Of a DNA stretch of 64,000 nucleotides, positions 11,251 to 21,584 are shown in pieces. Position 1 is the first letter of the stretch; every line of letters starts with the position of its first letter. Source of the stretch: Ceratothoa steindachneri (lineage: Eukaryota > Arthropoda > Malacostraca > Isopoda > Cymothoidae); NCBI GenBank assembly GCA_963969495.1, contig OZ018335.1:89872440-89936439 (forward strand), written 5' to 3'. Below the pieces are notes generated by a model. That model was not told the origin of the DNA and did not search any database. It worked only from the letters and a program-made list of their open reading frames with translations. Position numbers and translations under genes: made by a program.

Positions 11251-11961
11251 CAGGGGTCGGCAAGTTACGGCCCGTCTACCAAAATTGTTGGGCCCGCAGT
11301 CCCCAAACGAAATAGAGTATCTACCCGGTCCGTCGTGTCTAGAAATAAAGATCGCTGTCATGCGATCACACACAGTCGATTTTAAACTGTTAGCTACTTC
11401 ATTTGATATGGAAGTGGACAACGTACCAGAAGAATTTCAAATGGAACTCATTGACATGCAATGCAATGAAGTATTAAAATCAAAATTTCACGCAAAGAAT
11501 ATATCTCTATTAAATTTTTATAAGAAATATCTTTTGGGTCATGCAATGAAAATGGCATCAGGGTTCGGTCGCACATATGCATGTGAGCAATTATTTTCCA
11601 ATGTAAAATACACCAAAAGTAAGCTAAGGTCACAAATCACGGATGACCATTTAGATTACGTACTGCTTCTGGTTTTAACCTCCTTATCAACTAATGTTGA
11701 AAAACTTTCGAGCCCAAAACAACATCAAGCATCACACTAATTGTAAATATCAATAGTTCAATGTAAAATTTATAATGTATACAAACTAAACTAAACATAA
11801 TCTATTATAATTCATAGTTTCATTTATTTAGTATTAGGTACCGAATATAACATCTATATTGTAATAGTTTAAATTTTATAATGTAAATTATGAATGTGGC
11901 CCTCCACCACTTCATAGACTTTGTTTATGGCCCGTAAGCTGAAAAAGATTGTCGACCCCTG
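11251..11961 (+). mobile_element. hAT deletion derivative with TIRs and 8-bp TSD
   Basis: The ends are imperfect inverted repeats: CAGGGGTCGGCAA at 11251 and, read from the other side, CAGGGGTCGACAA ending at 11961. The flanks carry an 8-bp target duplication, CCTTAAAA at 11243-11250 and CCTTAAAG at 11962-11969 (7 of 8 match), the size expected for hAT elements. At 711 bp it is far shorter than an autonomous hAT (roughly 2.5-4 kb) and keeps only the C-terminal transposase region. Confidence 0.93.
11285..11740 (+). pseudogene. hAT transposase C-terminal fragment
   Basis: An open frame of about 150 codons with no upstream ATG; the first internal methionine is at 11358, so this is a remnant and not a complete gene. 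The C-terminal half has the hAT dimerisation signature: HAMKMASGFGRTYACEQLF (the FGSTY-CE-FS block), then KYTKSKLRSQITDDHLDYVL (the KS-LR-LTDEHL block). The N-terminal BED finger and the first catalytic acidic residues have been deleted. The frame has no internal stop, so the deletion derivative is probably not very old. It resembles the same GTF2IRD2-like branch as the remnant at 7.5-8.5 kb. Confidence 0.88.
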
Positions 11962-11969
11962 CCTTAAAG

Positions 11970-13065
11970 GAAACGAAGTCAGATTTAGCCAACTCGTTTA
12001 AAAAGAACGTTAACTTGAAGGACATACATTTTTAAAACTCCTTTATATGGAAATAATCACCCGACATATATTTTTGATCACTTAGATTGCTAATTTACTT
12101 CTTATTGACATTTATTATAACGATGTATTGTATTTTGGGAGATGGCAAGATTGACATGTTGAATACAAAGAGTGAGTGAGCAATGGCCGTCAGCGTGCCT
12201 CTAGCAATGTACGGCTAGTTGGCTATTCATGCAATGTGCCCATTATATCCTATAATAACACCGGGATTTTAGACTTTATTCTGGATATTTTCATACCACT
12301 TATTCAGAAAATACTACCGTTAGTTCTAGTTTTTGTTATAGTGAAAACGTCATTATCTAATCTGCTTTATTGCCCTTCGTGTTGCTGTTTTTCATGTGTA
12401 TCGCACATGTACCAAGGGGAATTCTTTCCTGCTACAAGTGTTGATATGGCTTAATCACGAGGATAGTGCTTAAATCATCCAGGGCAATGGACCAACGAGG
12501 GGGCTGAGGTTTGGTATAACAATGGTATGGAAAGAACAAAGAAGCCGCAATGATAACTGTTAATTTTGTTTGTTAAATATAAAAGGCATCAATGGACGTA
12601 TCTTGACATAAACTCAGTTAGAGGGCTTGTTACCCATTCTGATGATGACAAAGAAACCAAATGTGGGAAAAAGGAAAATCATTTCGAAGAACCGTCATCA
12701 CGTGTTTTATTCAACAAGAATTGAACGCCTTCATATTGGACTTAAGTCTTTTGAGGAAGTTGTAGTGCCACGATGCAAGATGAAATAGGACTGACAATGA
12801 AGCCTCACAGACGAGTGTCATATGAATCCTATGAAGGCTTGAAATGAGCACGTACATAATTATGCACATGCAAGTATTCTAAAAATGCATAGAATTTTGT
12901 CATGCAAATAATAATATATAAAATTTTGTCATGTAAATAATAACATGTTACATTTGGCCATGTAAATAATAATATGTACTGTTCTTGTAAGGGTTATAGA
13001 CAAAATGAATTTGAGAAACTTCCACATGCATACACGCTCACACGCACTATGACACAAGCATGAGG
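11970..13065. other. Unexplained sequence with a small tandem repeat
   Basis: No recognised gene. At 12893-12981 there are three diverged units of about 30 bp built around AATTTTGTCATGTAAATAAT (starts near 12893, 12922 and 12952). The open frame 12176-12454 has no recognisable motif. Confidence 0.5.
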
Positions 13066-13336
13066 GCCCAGTCTTGGCTGTCAGACAACTTCCCTGACCA
13101 CATCACTCCAAACATCTGACCTCCCTACTTCCAAGACTGCACCTCCCTTGATTGTTATGTGGCGGAACTTGTTTGAGAAAGACCAACCTGTCCCCATGCA
13201 TCATGAAGGTGGAGCTTAGATCCAGGATAACCACAGTTTTCGGCCAGTTAATCAGGGGTACCGTCGAGAAGGCCTGTGGCAGGTTCCGACGTCGGGTACA
13301 GGTTGTGGTTGAGTCTGATGGCGATTTCAGTGAATG
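13065..13336 (+). pseudogene. Tc1/mariner transposase 3' fragment
   Basis: Frame fragments match the last 80-90 residues of a mariner-group transposase: NFPDHITPNI, then after a stop and frame changes LDCYVAELV (a decayed version of the LDYYVWG block that follows the third catalytic aspartate), and then an intact stretch MKVELRSRITTVFGQLIRGT, VEKACGRFRRRVQVVVESDG and DFSE at the stop codon 13335-13337. The last part fits the C-terminal helix (RFRRRLEAVVEA-type) of these proteins. No other part of the element or terminal repeat is visible, so it is a truncated relic. Confidence 0.7.
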
Positions 13337-13339
13337 AAA

Positions 13340-14524
13340 TTAATAATACAGCAATTCTTCAAGTCATTAACATGTATAAACGAACTCTGTTATTTTCTTT
13401 TATATTAAAGTTAGGCGACAAATTACCCACTGCACCTTTTGCACCCTTCGTCATATTCTTTATTACTAGGCACACATCAATAATACCCTCAACTTGTCCT
13501 CTCTCCTTTGCCCAACTCATGTGTATTTGTGTACACCCATAGGGTGAAAAAACGTGTTTGCCAAGCACAAGTTTCTTTCCTCGCAGAATCCTATCACCTA
13601 TCATTTGCTTCCTCTCCAGGTGTATGAAAGGCTCCAGTTATCCCTTCTCTCTTCCTGCCAACTATCAGTCCTTTATCTATCCTATACCCCAGACAGATAC
13701 ACATTCTCACTTACAACCACCACTCGCCTCAAGTCATTCAAAAACCTCCTTTTTCCCAGCTTCACTTCTACCATTAAAGGATGCATACACTACAACTACG
13801 CGCCGTTTCCCTCTCGCATAGTTCTCGAACTCACACATACATATCGAACAATTGTATCATATCACTCCTCAGTCAAACGCACACCGAACTTCTCTTTCCT
13901 CCTACCCTCCTTATCGCCACCTGATCGCACGCCATCCCACACAAGCTCTTCTTTCCCTTTCATGTTTGTCTCACATATAGCAAACATCTGCAATATCCAT
14001 GTTTTAAAATCATTCACTTCTATTTCCCCTATTTCACACATTACATATACTCCTTCACATTCCACTTACACACTCGATTCACACACTGACGCCGAAAGAG
14101 AGCGGGAAGGCTGCGAATCGCACTACGTCGAAACGGAAGATTTTGCATACGAAAGCGATGGAAAATGAACGGGATTGGGGGGTATTTCATTTGGGGGAAT
14201 AAAAAAAATCTGAAGTGGCGAGTTTGGGGTAAATATTTTCCCTCTAAATTCCCGCAAATTAAACCTATAAGCATTTGAAGAATTAGCGGGTGTATTATCG
14301 TGGTAAAAGAGCACTCTTCGATGTAACTGACTTGGTCTTTTCCCTTCGAACGCTGTTCTCTTCGAGAAAGTTTAGCAAAATTACCTCTTCGATCATCCCC
14401 TCAAAATTTCCAAATGCTAACCTCTCGACTTTGAATTTGATGAGGCTATCCCCCTAGTAGTCAGTGTTTCTTGGTTTACTGGTAAAGCTGTCTTATCCCC
14501 GGTTACTATTTGCTTCTAAGAATA
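13340..14524. other. Pyrimidine-rich sequence, no gene recognised
   Basis: The plus strand from about 13540 to 14100 is rich in C and T and stays open for 204 codons (13554-14168), but the translated product is serine/threonine/leucine-rich without any motif. Such composition makes stop codons rare by chance. I do not call it a gene. Confidence 0.45.
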
Positions 14525-15600
14525 TATCAGGTTGGAACTAAAGTAATATCCGAATTTAGGGTATATATTAAAAATGAAAAAAAATATGACTGTGGAAATA
14601 TTTAATCATAAATATAATCCAAATTGCTTTCTAGAATCTCATTCCATCTGTCAACAAGTTTATAAATGCCACGCTTGTAAAATTCATTAGCTTTTGATGT
14701 TAAATATGAAACCAATTCGTTTTCAACCTCTTCTGTTGATATTAACCTAAGACCATCCAAATGGTTTTGTAATTTCCTAAACAAGCAATAATTATCACTT
14801 ATGATAATTAGAAGGAGGAAGGTCAGGAAGATATGAAAGATTAAGAAATATTTCCCAAACAAGTTCCTCCAAGAGATTTTTGGTCATTCGAGGTGTGTGA
14901 GGACGGGCATTATCGTGATGGAGGGTAACACCCCTTTTGTTGAGTAAGGAAGGTCACCTTTGGCTAAAATCAGCTTTCATACGACGAAGTTGATTGAAGT
15001 AGAGATTAGAATTAATTATTTGACTTTTTTCTAACAGTTCGTAATGAACAATTCGGTAAATATCACACCATACACTTAACATTAATTTGGGGGGAGATAA
15101 AGTCCTCCTCTCGGTTTTTGAGAAATTCTGCTTCCTCGACTGATTCACGAACGGCAGCATTTAACGTTATGATAAAGGATCCACTTCTCATCACCAGTAA
15201 CGAGGCTTTCCCTGAAGGTCTAGTGAAAGCAATGACCCACAGTGAGCAACACGCTGTTGCAGATTCGCCGTGGACAGTTTGTGCGAGATCCATTTTCCAC
15301 TAACTGAAACCTTTCCAATCCTTTGCAGTTAGCGTAGATCAGTCGTATAGGTTAAGGTAGATTGTTCTGCGAGTTCCCTAGAAGTTGTACCAGGATATAT
15401 TTTGAAAACAAATTCCAACTCTTCGGAATCGAGTTCTTTTGGACGACCTTCTTTTGGTCTGTATTTTAGACTGAAATCCCCACTTTGGAAACTAAAAAAA
15501 ACCTTCCTGCAACTTCTTTCATTTACTGCATATATAGGTGTTCTGAATGGATTTCGCCGCTGTACTTGCATTGACACTTTTATGAAACTCATAGTAAAAT
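14525..15600 (-). pseudogene. Mariner (DD34D) pseudogene
   Basis: Minus-strand mariner transposase broken into several frames. N-terminal part at 15592-15360: FQSGDFSLKYRPKEGRPKEL, the linker and second helix-turn-helix. At about 15200-15160 is LVTGDEKWILYHN, with the first catalytic aspartate. At about 14940-14895 is VTLHHDNARPHTPRM, with the second. At about 14855-14800 is LPDLPPSNYH, where the third catalytic aspartate reads as asparagine and is followed by a short insertion containing a stop. The C-terminus is KANEFYKRGIYKLVDRWNEI. The left end at 14525 starts TATCAGGTTGGAACTAAAGT, a typical mariner terminus after the TA duplication. No matching terminus is seen beyond 15600, so the element is truncated there. 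Confidence 0.88.
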
Positions 15601-15884
15601 ATGTCCAATGTGATCTTTAGATGGGAAGAACATAGGGGTAAATACCAAGGAGGATTATGAGCAATATTTTTTTACTATCTGAAAGAAAAATGTATAATGA
15701 CTCACTGTAGCATTCCTAAAGGATAACAAGACACACTCCTTTAATAAATACTATCTAAAACTTTATTCTAGAAAATAGGCCATTACTTTCGTTACAAATT
15801 AATATGCTAACCAGCCTCAAAGCTACATAAAACAGCTAATGGAAGGTAGGCTATTTGAGCAAGATGTTCTCTTTTAGCACCCAT

Positions 15885-16045
15885 AGAGTGAGGAGCTTCT
15901 GAGGTTTAGATTTTCGTCCAACAGCGAAGAAACTGGACCTACCGAGATCTCAGTGTCATTCGCTATTGAATGAACTGTTCTAGGGTATTCTTCAACAATT
16001 TTCCTCGCTAGAGTGATATTTTCTTCACAATTAACCATGATTGAC
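15885..16045 (-). pseudogene. Possible mariner helix-turn-helix fragment
   Basis: A short uninterrupted minus-strand stretch reads NITLARKIVEEYPRTVHSIA then NDTEISVGPVSSLLDENLNL. It is reminiscent of the second helix-turn-helix of mariner transposases (the REIAEELNISHGSVHSIL...LNMR pattern), just beyond the end of the mariner pseudogene. It could be a second, older relic or chance similarity. Confidence 0.35.
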
Positions 16046-16169
16046 ATTTAACCCAATTTAATTAAAATTAGATATACTAATTTAAAAACTGAATAAATCT
16101 TCCCTTTAAAAGTTTAATAGGAAATTTTAGCTTAATGTTATTTCATAATTCTTTAATATTGGGAGGTAT

Positions 16170-16407
16170 AGTTGACAAAAGCAACTCTCATTTCTTCATT
16201 CACTGTCTGCAATCTTTCTCTTTTCATTGTTTTATGTTGCACAATGCACAGAAGCTAGTTTAAAAATAATTCCAGGCCTGGTCAGATTTCTTTAGAAATG
16301 TTTGAAATACATTTTGGGGGCAATTTAGGCATTTTAACAATGATGTATTGGTCGCTTTCGCGGCTCCCTTAGTTTGCTCTCGCGGCACCCCGGTTGAAAA
16401 CCACCGA
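16170..16407 (-). mobile_element. hAT terminus and C-terminal scrap
   Basis: The sequence 16381-16406, read on the minus strand, starts CGGTGGTTTTCAACCGGGGT and continues GCCGCG. That closely resembles the CAGTGGTTCTCAACCGGGG-type inverted ends of hAT elements. Inside it, at about 16230-16170, the minus strand reads ERLQTVNEEMRVAF, like the C-terminal tail of hAT transposases. The second terminus was not found, and the order (end before C-terminus) implies an internal deletion or rearrangement. Confidence 0.45.
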
Positions 16408-16419
16408 TCTATAGGGAGG

Positions 16420-17477
16420 AGGTGAAGGTAGGATCTATGTTAACTTTTTGTAAAACTTCGAAGATTTGGAAGATAATTTCATGCAAGTTTTTCGTTAAAA
16501 ACTGAATATGTTCCCTCCCTGATAAGTTTTTCATTGTTTTTTTTAAAAAAGAACGTTTTGTAATACCACCTTTCCGACAGAGACCACATATTCCTACTAC
16601 ACCAACTCACCCGGATGACTCGTACCTTGACCATCTCATATCATAAGGAGAAAAAATTGAAAATGAAGATACAGCATTTTTAACTTTTATAGTGCCCATC
16701 CGGCGACTGTCAGCAATGACATATCCCTGTAATTATCTTCCAGTCTACTACTAGGATAAATTATAAAACTAAACAAATCAATAAAAAAACAACAAAGTTA
16801 AAAACACAAAAAACAAGAAGAAGAATAAAGCACGCCCGGCCGCGGTGCTAGGCCTGGCAACCCCCTGGCGCCTGAACATTGGACCCATACCAAAGACAGC
16901 CAAAGAAAATGGAGGCCAACCTCCTCTAAGAAGTCAGAGCTCAAAATTATGTGTGTATGAATTCGTCCCGAGTAGAAGGGAGGAGCTAGAGCGAATGTAT
17001 TTAAAAATGGGGTTTGTCTGTTTTAATGAAAACGGCTCTGTTAGTGTCCGGTTTGGTTAGGTTAGGTTAGGTTGAGTTTAGGTTATTTATCTTTGAAGGT
17101 GGTATGAGATTCCCTAGGTATCATATATCCTAGAGATGAATAGTCCTGGTATGAGCTGTCCTAGCATGAGTTGTCCAGGTATGAATTGCCCTAGGTCTGT
17201 TTCCAACGGAAGGACAAAGGCAATAATGCTACTACTTTAAGGCGATGCTGAACAGACCACAAAGACCCCTTTCAACCAGAGCTGTAGGTAAAGAAAGTGT
17301 GACGACAAAAGAAGTGACACGTGTGCAGCATATCTTCTTGCAGCCATTAGGGCATGGAGGGCACACACTCTTTCAGATGTCACCAGCAACAAGTTTGCTT
17401 ATGCTATACTTGAAACTCGGTTGCTGGGCATATAGTGTGGCTGGGGGTGCGGGTTATTTGTTTAGGACATTTAAATA
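16420..17477. other. Unexplained sequence with a TTAGG-like tract
   Basis: No gene recognised. At 17055-17074 the plus strand reads GGTTAGGTTAGGTTAGGTTG, about four units of the TTAGG pentamer that forms most arthropod telomeres. It is too short to be more than an interstitial or chance tract. Confidence 0.5.
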
Positions 17478-20400
17478 GAATGTGACTTTCTTTCTTTGCC
17501 TATTTCTGATTTTTTTCTTTATCTTCTAATTTTTGTCCATATTTTTTTCTGACTTTTTCCCTTTACCTTTTCTGATTTTTTTCCTTTACCTTTTTCTGAT
17601 TTTTTCCTTTACCTTTTTCTGATTTTTTTGCTTTACCTTTTGTCTGATGTTTTCCTTTACTTTTCCTTATTTTTTCCTTTCTCTTTTTATAATTTTTTCC
17701 TTTACATTTTTCTGATTTTTTTCCTTTATCTTTTATGATTTTTCCTCTACTGTTTTGTGATTTTCTTTCCTTTACGTTCTTCTGACATTTGCCTTTACTT
17801 ATTTTTATTTTTTTGGTTTATTTTTTCTGATTTATCCTTTACAATCTCCCGATTTTTTTCTTTTACCTTCTTCTGACTTTTGCCTTTAAAGTTTTCTGAT
17901 TTTTTTCCTTTACCTTTTTCTGATTTTTTCCGGTAACATTTTCTAATTTTTTCCTTTATCTTCTTCTGAATTTTTCCTTTACCCTTTTCTGATTTTTTCC
18001 TTTACCTTTTTCTGATGTTTTTACTTTACTTTTCCTTATTTTTTCCTTTCTCTTTTTATAATTTTTTCCTTTACATTTTTCTGATTTTTTTCCTTTATCT
18101 TTTATGATTTTTCCTCTACTGTTTTGTGATTTTCTTTCCTTTACGTTCTTCTGATATTTGCCTTTACTTATTTTTATTTTTTTCGTTTATTTTTTCTGAT
18201 TTATCCTTTACATTCTCCCGATTTTTTTCTTTTACCTTCTTCTGACTTTTGCCTTTAATATTTTCTGATTTTTTTCCTTTACCTTTTTCTGATTTTTTCC
18301 TTTATCTTCTTCTGAATTTTTTCTTTACCCTTTTCTGATTTTTTCCTTTACCTTTTTCTGATGTTTTTACTTTACCCTTTTTTTATTTTTTCCTTTAAGT
18401 TCAGGTTTTTCCTTTACCTCTTCTAAATGTTTTCCTTTACCTTCTTCTGATTTTTTGGGTTTAGCTTTTTCTGATTTTTTTCCTCTACCCTTTGGTGATT
18501 TTTTCGTTTACCTTCTTTTGATTTTTGCTTTCACCTTTTCTAATTTTTTTCTTCACCTTTTCCGAATATATTTTCCTTTACGTTTATCTGATTTTTTTTC
18601 CTTTAACTACATTTGATTTTTTCCTTTACCCTTATCTGATTTTTTTCCTTTATCTTTCTCTGATTTTTTCTTTGAATTTTTTCTTTTTCCTTAACCTTCT
18701 TCTGATTATTTTCCTGTTCCGTTTTCTGATTTTTTCCTTTACCCTTATCTGATTTTTTTCCTTTATCTTTCTCTGATTTTTTCTTTGAATTTTTTCTTTT
18801 TCCTTAACCTTCTTCTGATTATTTTCCTGTTCCGTTTTCTGATTTTTTCCTTTACCCTTATCTGATTTTTTTCCTTTACCCTTATCTGATTTTTTTCCTT
18901 TATCTTTCTCTGATTTTTTCTTTGAATTTTTTCTTTTTCCTTAACCTTCTTCTGATTATTTTCCTGTTCCGTTTTCTGATTTTTTCCTTTACCCTTATCT
19001 GATTTTTTTCCTTTATCTTTCTCTGATTTTTTCTTTGAATTTTTTCTTTTTCCTTAACCTTCTTCTGATTATTTTCCTGTTCCGTTTTCTGATTTTTTCC
19101 TTTACCCTTATCTGATTTTTTTTCCTTTATCTTTCTCTGATTTTTTCTTTGAATTTTTTCTTTTTCCTTAACCTTCTTCTGATTATTTTCCTGTTCCGTT
19201 TTCTGATTTTTTCCTTTACCCTTATCTGATTTTTTTCCTTTACCCTTATCTGATTTTTTTCCTTTATCTTTCTCTGATTTTTTCTTTGAATTTTTTCTTT
19301 TTCCTTAACCTTCTTCTGATTATTTTCCTGTTCCGTTTTCTGATTTTTTCCTTTACCCTTATCTGATTTTTTTCCTTTATCTTTCTCTGATTTTTTCTTT
19401 GAATTTTTTCTTTTTCCTTAACCTTCTTCTGATTATTTTCCTGTTCCGTTTTCTGATTTTTTCCTTTACCCTTATCTGATTTTTTTTCCTTTATCTTTCT
19501 CTGATTTTTTCTTTGAATTTTTTCTTTTTCCTTAACCTTCTTCTGATTATTTTCCTGTTCCGTTTTCTGATTTTTTCCTTTACCCTTTTCTATTTTTTTC
19601 CTTTAAATTCTTTTAAATCTTTCCTTTAACTTTCTAATAAATTTCCTTTACCTCTTTCTTATTTTTCCTACCTTCTTCCGATTTTTTCCTTTGCACTTTA
19701 TGATTTTTTTCCCCTAACCTTTTCTAATTTTTCCTTCTACTTTTGTGTGAATTTTTCCTTTATATTTTCTGAATTGTTTCCTCTACCTTTTTAGGATTTT
19801 TTCCTTTACCTTTTCTGATTATTTTAACTTAGCTTTTATTTATTTTTCCCTTTACTTTTTCCTGATTTTTTCATATACCTTTTTCTGAATTTCTCTTTGC
19901 CTTTTTTCTTTTTCCTTAACTTGTTTCTGATTATTTTCCTCAACCTTTTTCTGATTTTTTTCCTTTACCCTTTCTATTTTTCCTTTACCTTTTTCTGATT
20001 TTTTTTGTCTATCTTTTATGATCTTTTCCTTTCAATTTTTCTGATTATTTACATTTACCTTTTATTATTTTTCTCTTAGCCTTTTTCTGATTTATCCTTT
20101 ATGTTTTGGGATTTTTTCAATTTACTTTCCCTGATTTTATCATTTACCTTCCTCTGATTTTTTCTTTACCCTTTTCTGATTATTTTTCCTATATTTTCTT
20201 ATTTTTTCCTTTACCTTTCCCTAATTTTTTCTATACCATTCCTGGTGTTTTCCTTTACCATTTTTATATTTTTTCCTTTGCATTTTTCTGATCTTTTTCC
20301 TTAACTTTTTTTTAAATTTTGCTTTAACTTATTCTGTTTTTACCTTTATCTTTTCTGATTGTTTCCCTTTACCTTTTTCTGATTATTTCTTCTCATTTTC

Positions 20401-20745
20401 TTTCTTTACCCTTTTCTTATTTTTTCCTTTATCTTCTTCTGCTTTTTTCCTTTACCATATTCTGATTTTTTCCTTTACCTTTTTCTGAACTTTGCAACCT
20501 TTTTCTTTGTTTTTCATTTATCTTTTTCCTATTTTTTTCCTTTTCCTTTTTCTAATTTTTCCTTACCTTTTTCTGATCTTGTTTTCATTTACCTTTCTTT
20601 GATTTTTTCATTTTCATTTTTTCCGATTTTTCCTTATCTTTTTTTCCTTTACCTTTCTCTAATTTTTTCCTTTTCCTTTTTCTGATTATTTACTTACCTT
20701 TTATCTTATTTTTTTTCCTTTACTTCCTTCTGATTTTTTTTAATG
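17478..20745. repeat. Pyrimidine-rich minisatellite (~23-bp unit) with nested higher-order repeats
   Basis: The basic unit is about 23 bp, close to TTTTTTCCTTTACC plus TTTTTCTGA. Unit boundaries are marked by a CTGA tetranucleotide. Between about 18600 and 19600 the units are organised into near-identical 113-bp blocks and these into a 364-bp super-repeat. A separate older duplication of 369 bp links 17640-18000 with 18010-18370. Elsewhere the units are diverged. Short phenylalanine-rich open frames (for example 18525-18752) are by-products. The array ends abruptly against a Tc1 fragment. Confidence 0.95.
18600..19600. repeat. 364-bp hierarchical super-repeat
   Basis: The marker CCTGTTCC occurs at 18713, 18826, 18963, 19076, 19190, 19327, 19440 and 19554. 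The intervals are 113, 137, 113, 114, 137, 113 and 114 bp. The 137-bp blocks contain one extra 24-bp unit (CTTATCTGATTTTTTTCCTT plus TACC). Markers three apart are separated by 364 bp in four of five comparisons and by 363 bp in the other, so the 113-137-113/114 set has itself been amplified. Confidence 0.93.
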
Positions 20746-20769
20746 TGACATTTTCAAGTGCTCTAGTTT

Positions 20770-21584
20770 GTCCTCCCCTTTGTTTACGCGGCAAAGTAAA
20801 CAGTGCGGTAGACGAGAACCCCTTCTTCAGGAACATGTGATCCCTTCTCTCCGAATACCCGGAGTACGTGAGTCTGTTTTCTTGCAGGACAATCCTGAAC
20901 CCACCGCACAGCACAGACGGTGAAGCAGTTCTTGGATGCTGAAAATACCGACGTGATGATGAGTTGTCCTACGAAGAACCCTGAGTAAAACCTGATAGAA
21001 AGCCTTTGGAAGACACTCGCTGACGATCTCTGAGACCGACCCTCGTTGAAGACCGGAAGAGAATGGAAGAGAATCGCGTCAGGCCTGATTACCAGGCGCC
21101 ATTCACCTCTTTGTAAGTCTCATACACTGCCTTCTCCATTCACCACTTTTATTTCTCTTTGTCTCTCTACATATGTTTTATCCCCTACAAACACATATAG
21201 ACACTTACACTAATTGGTAATAGAATTATGCACTAAAATGTAACATATTGGTGAAGTCCTGCGGCCGAATATACGCTCAGCCTGAGCAAGGGCCTGAATG
21301 CTTCTTATTAATATTTTATTCCATTGTACATGAAATAATTATGTTGTTTTCTGGTTGTAACTACATTTAAACTTATCGTTCTCAAATTTTGGACGCACCC
21401 TTTTTTCAAAATGTCATTTCACTTCCCATAACTTTGTTATGAGCTGTTCTATGAAATGAAATTTGAACACTATCAAAAGCAAATTTTAAAGAATATTCTG
21501 TCCAATTTTCATTGAAATTAAACAAATATTTTCCATAAAATGCATAATTTGATATATTGTTCTCTAGTTTTGGACGGCACTGTA
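20770..21584 (+). pseudogene. Tc1-like element, 3' part
   Basis: Across several frames the plus strand reads VFLQDN (second catalytic aspartate of Tc1 DD34E transposases), then TVKQFLDAENTDVMM, then after a stop NLIESLWKTLADDL (carrying the catalytic glutamate in the NPIE-LW block), then a degraded C-terminus. The 3' terminus at about 21560-21584 reads GTTCTCTAGTTTTGGACGGC followed by ACTGTA, the typical CAGTGCCGTCCAAAA end of Tc1 elements, finishing at the TA duplication. A similar block, GTTCTCAAATTTTGGACGCA, lies about 190 bp inside at 21370-21390, as in IR/DR-type termini. The 5' half is missing where the minisatellite ends. Confidence 0.8.

Noticed and set aside
13554..14168. 204-codon plus-strand open frame
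   Set aside because: Pyrimidine-rich strand where stops are rare; Ser/Thr/Leu-rich product with no motif.
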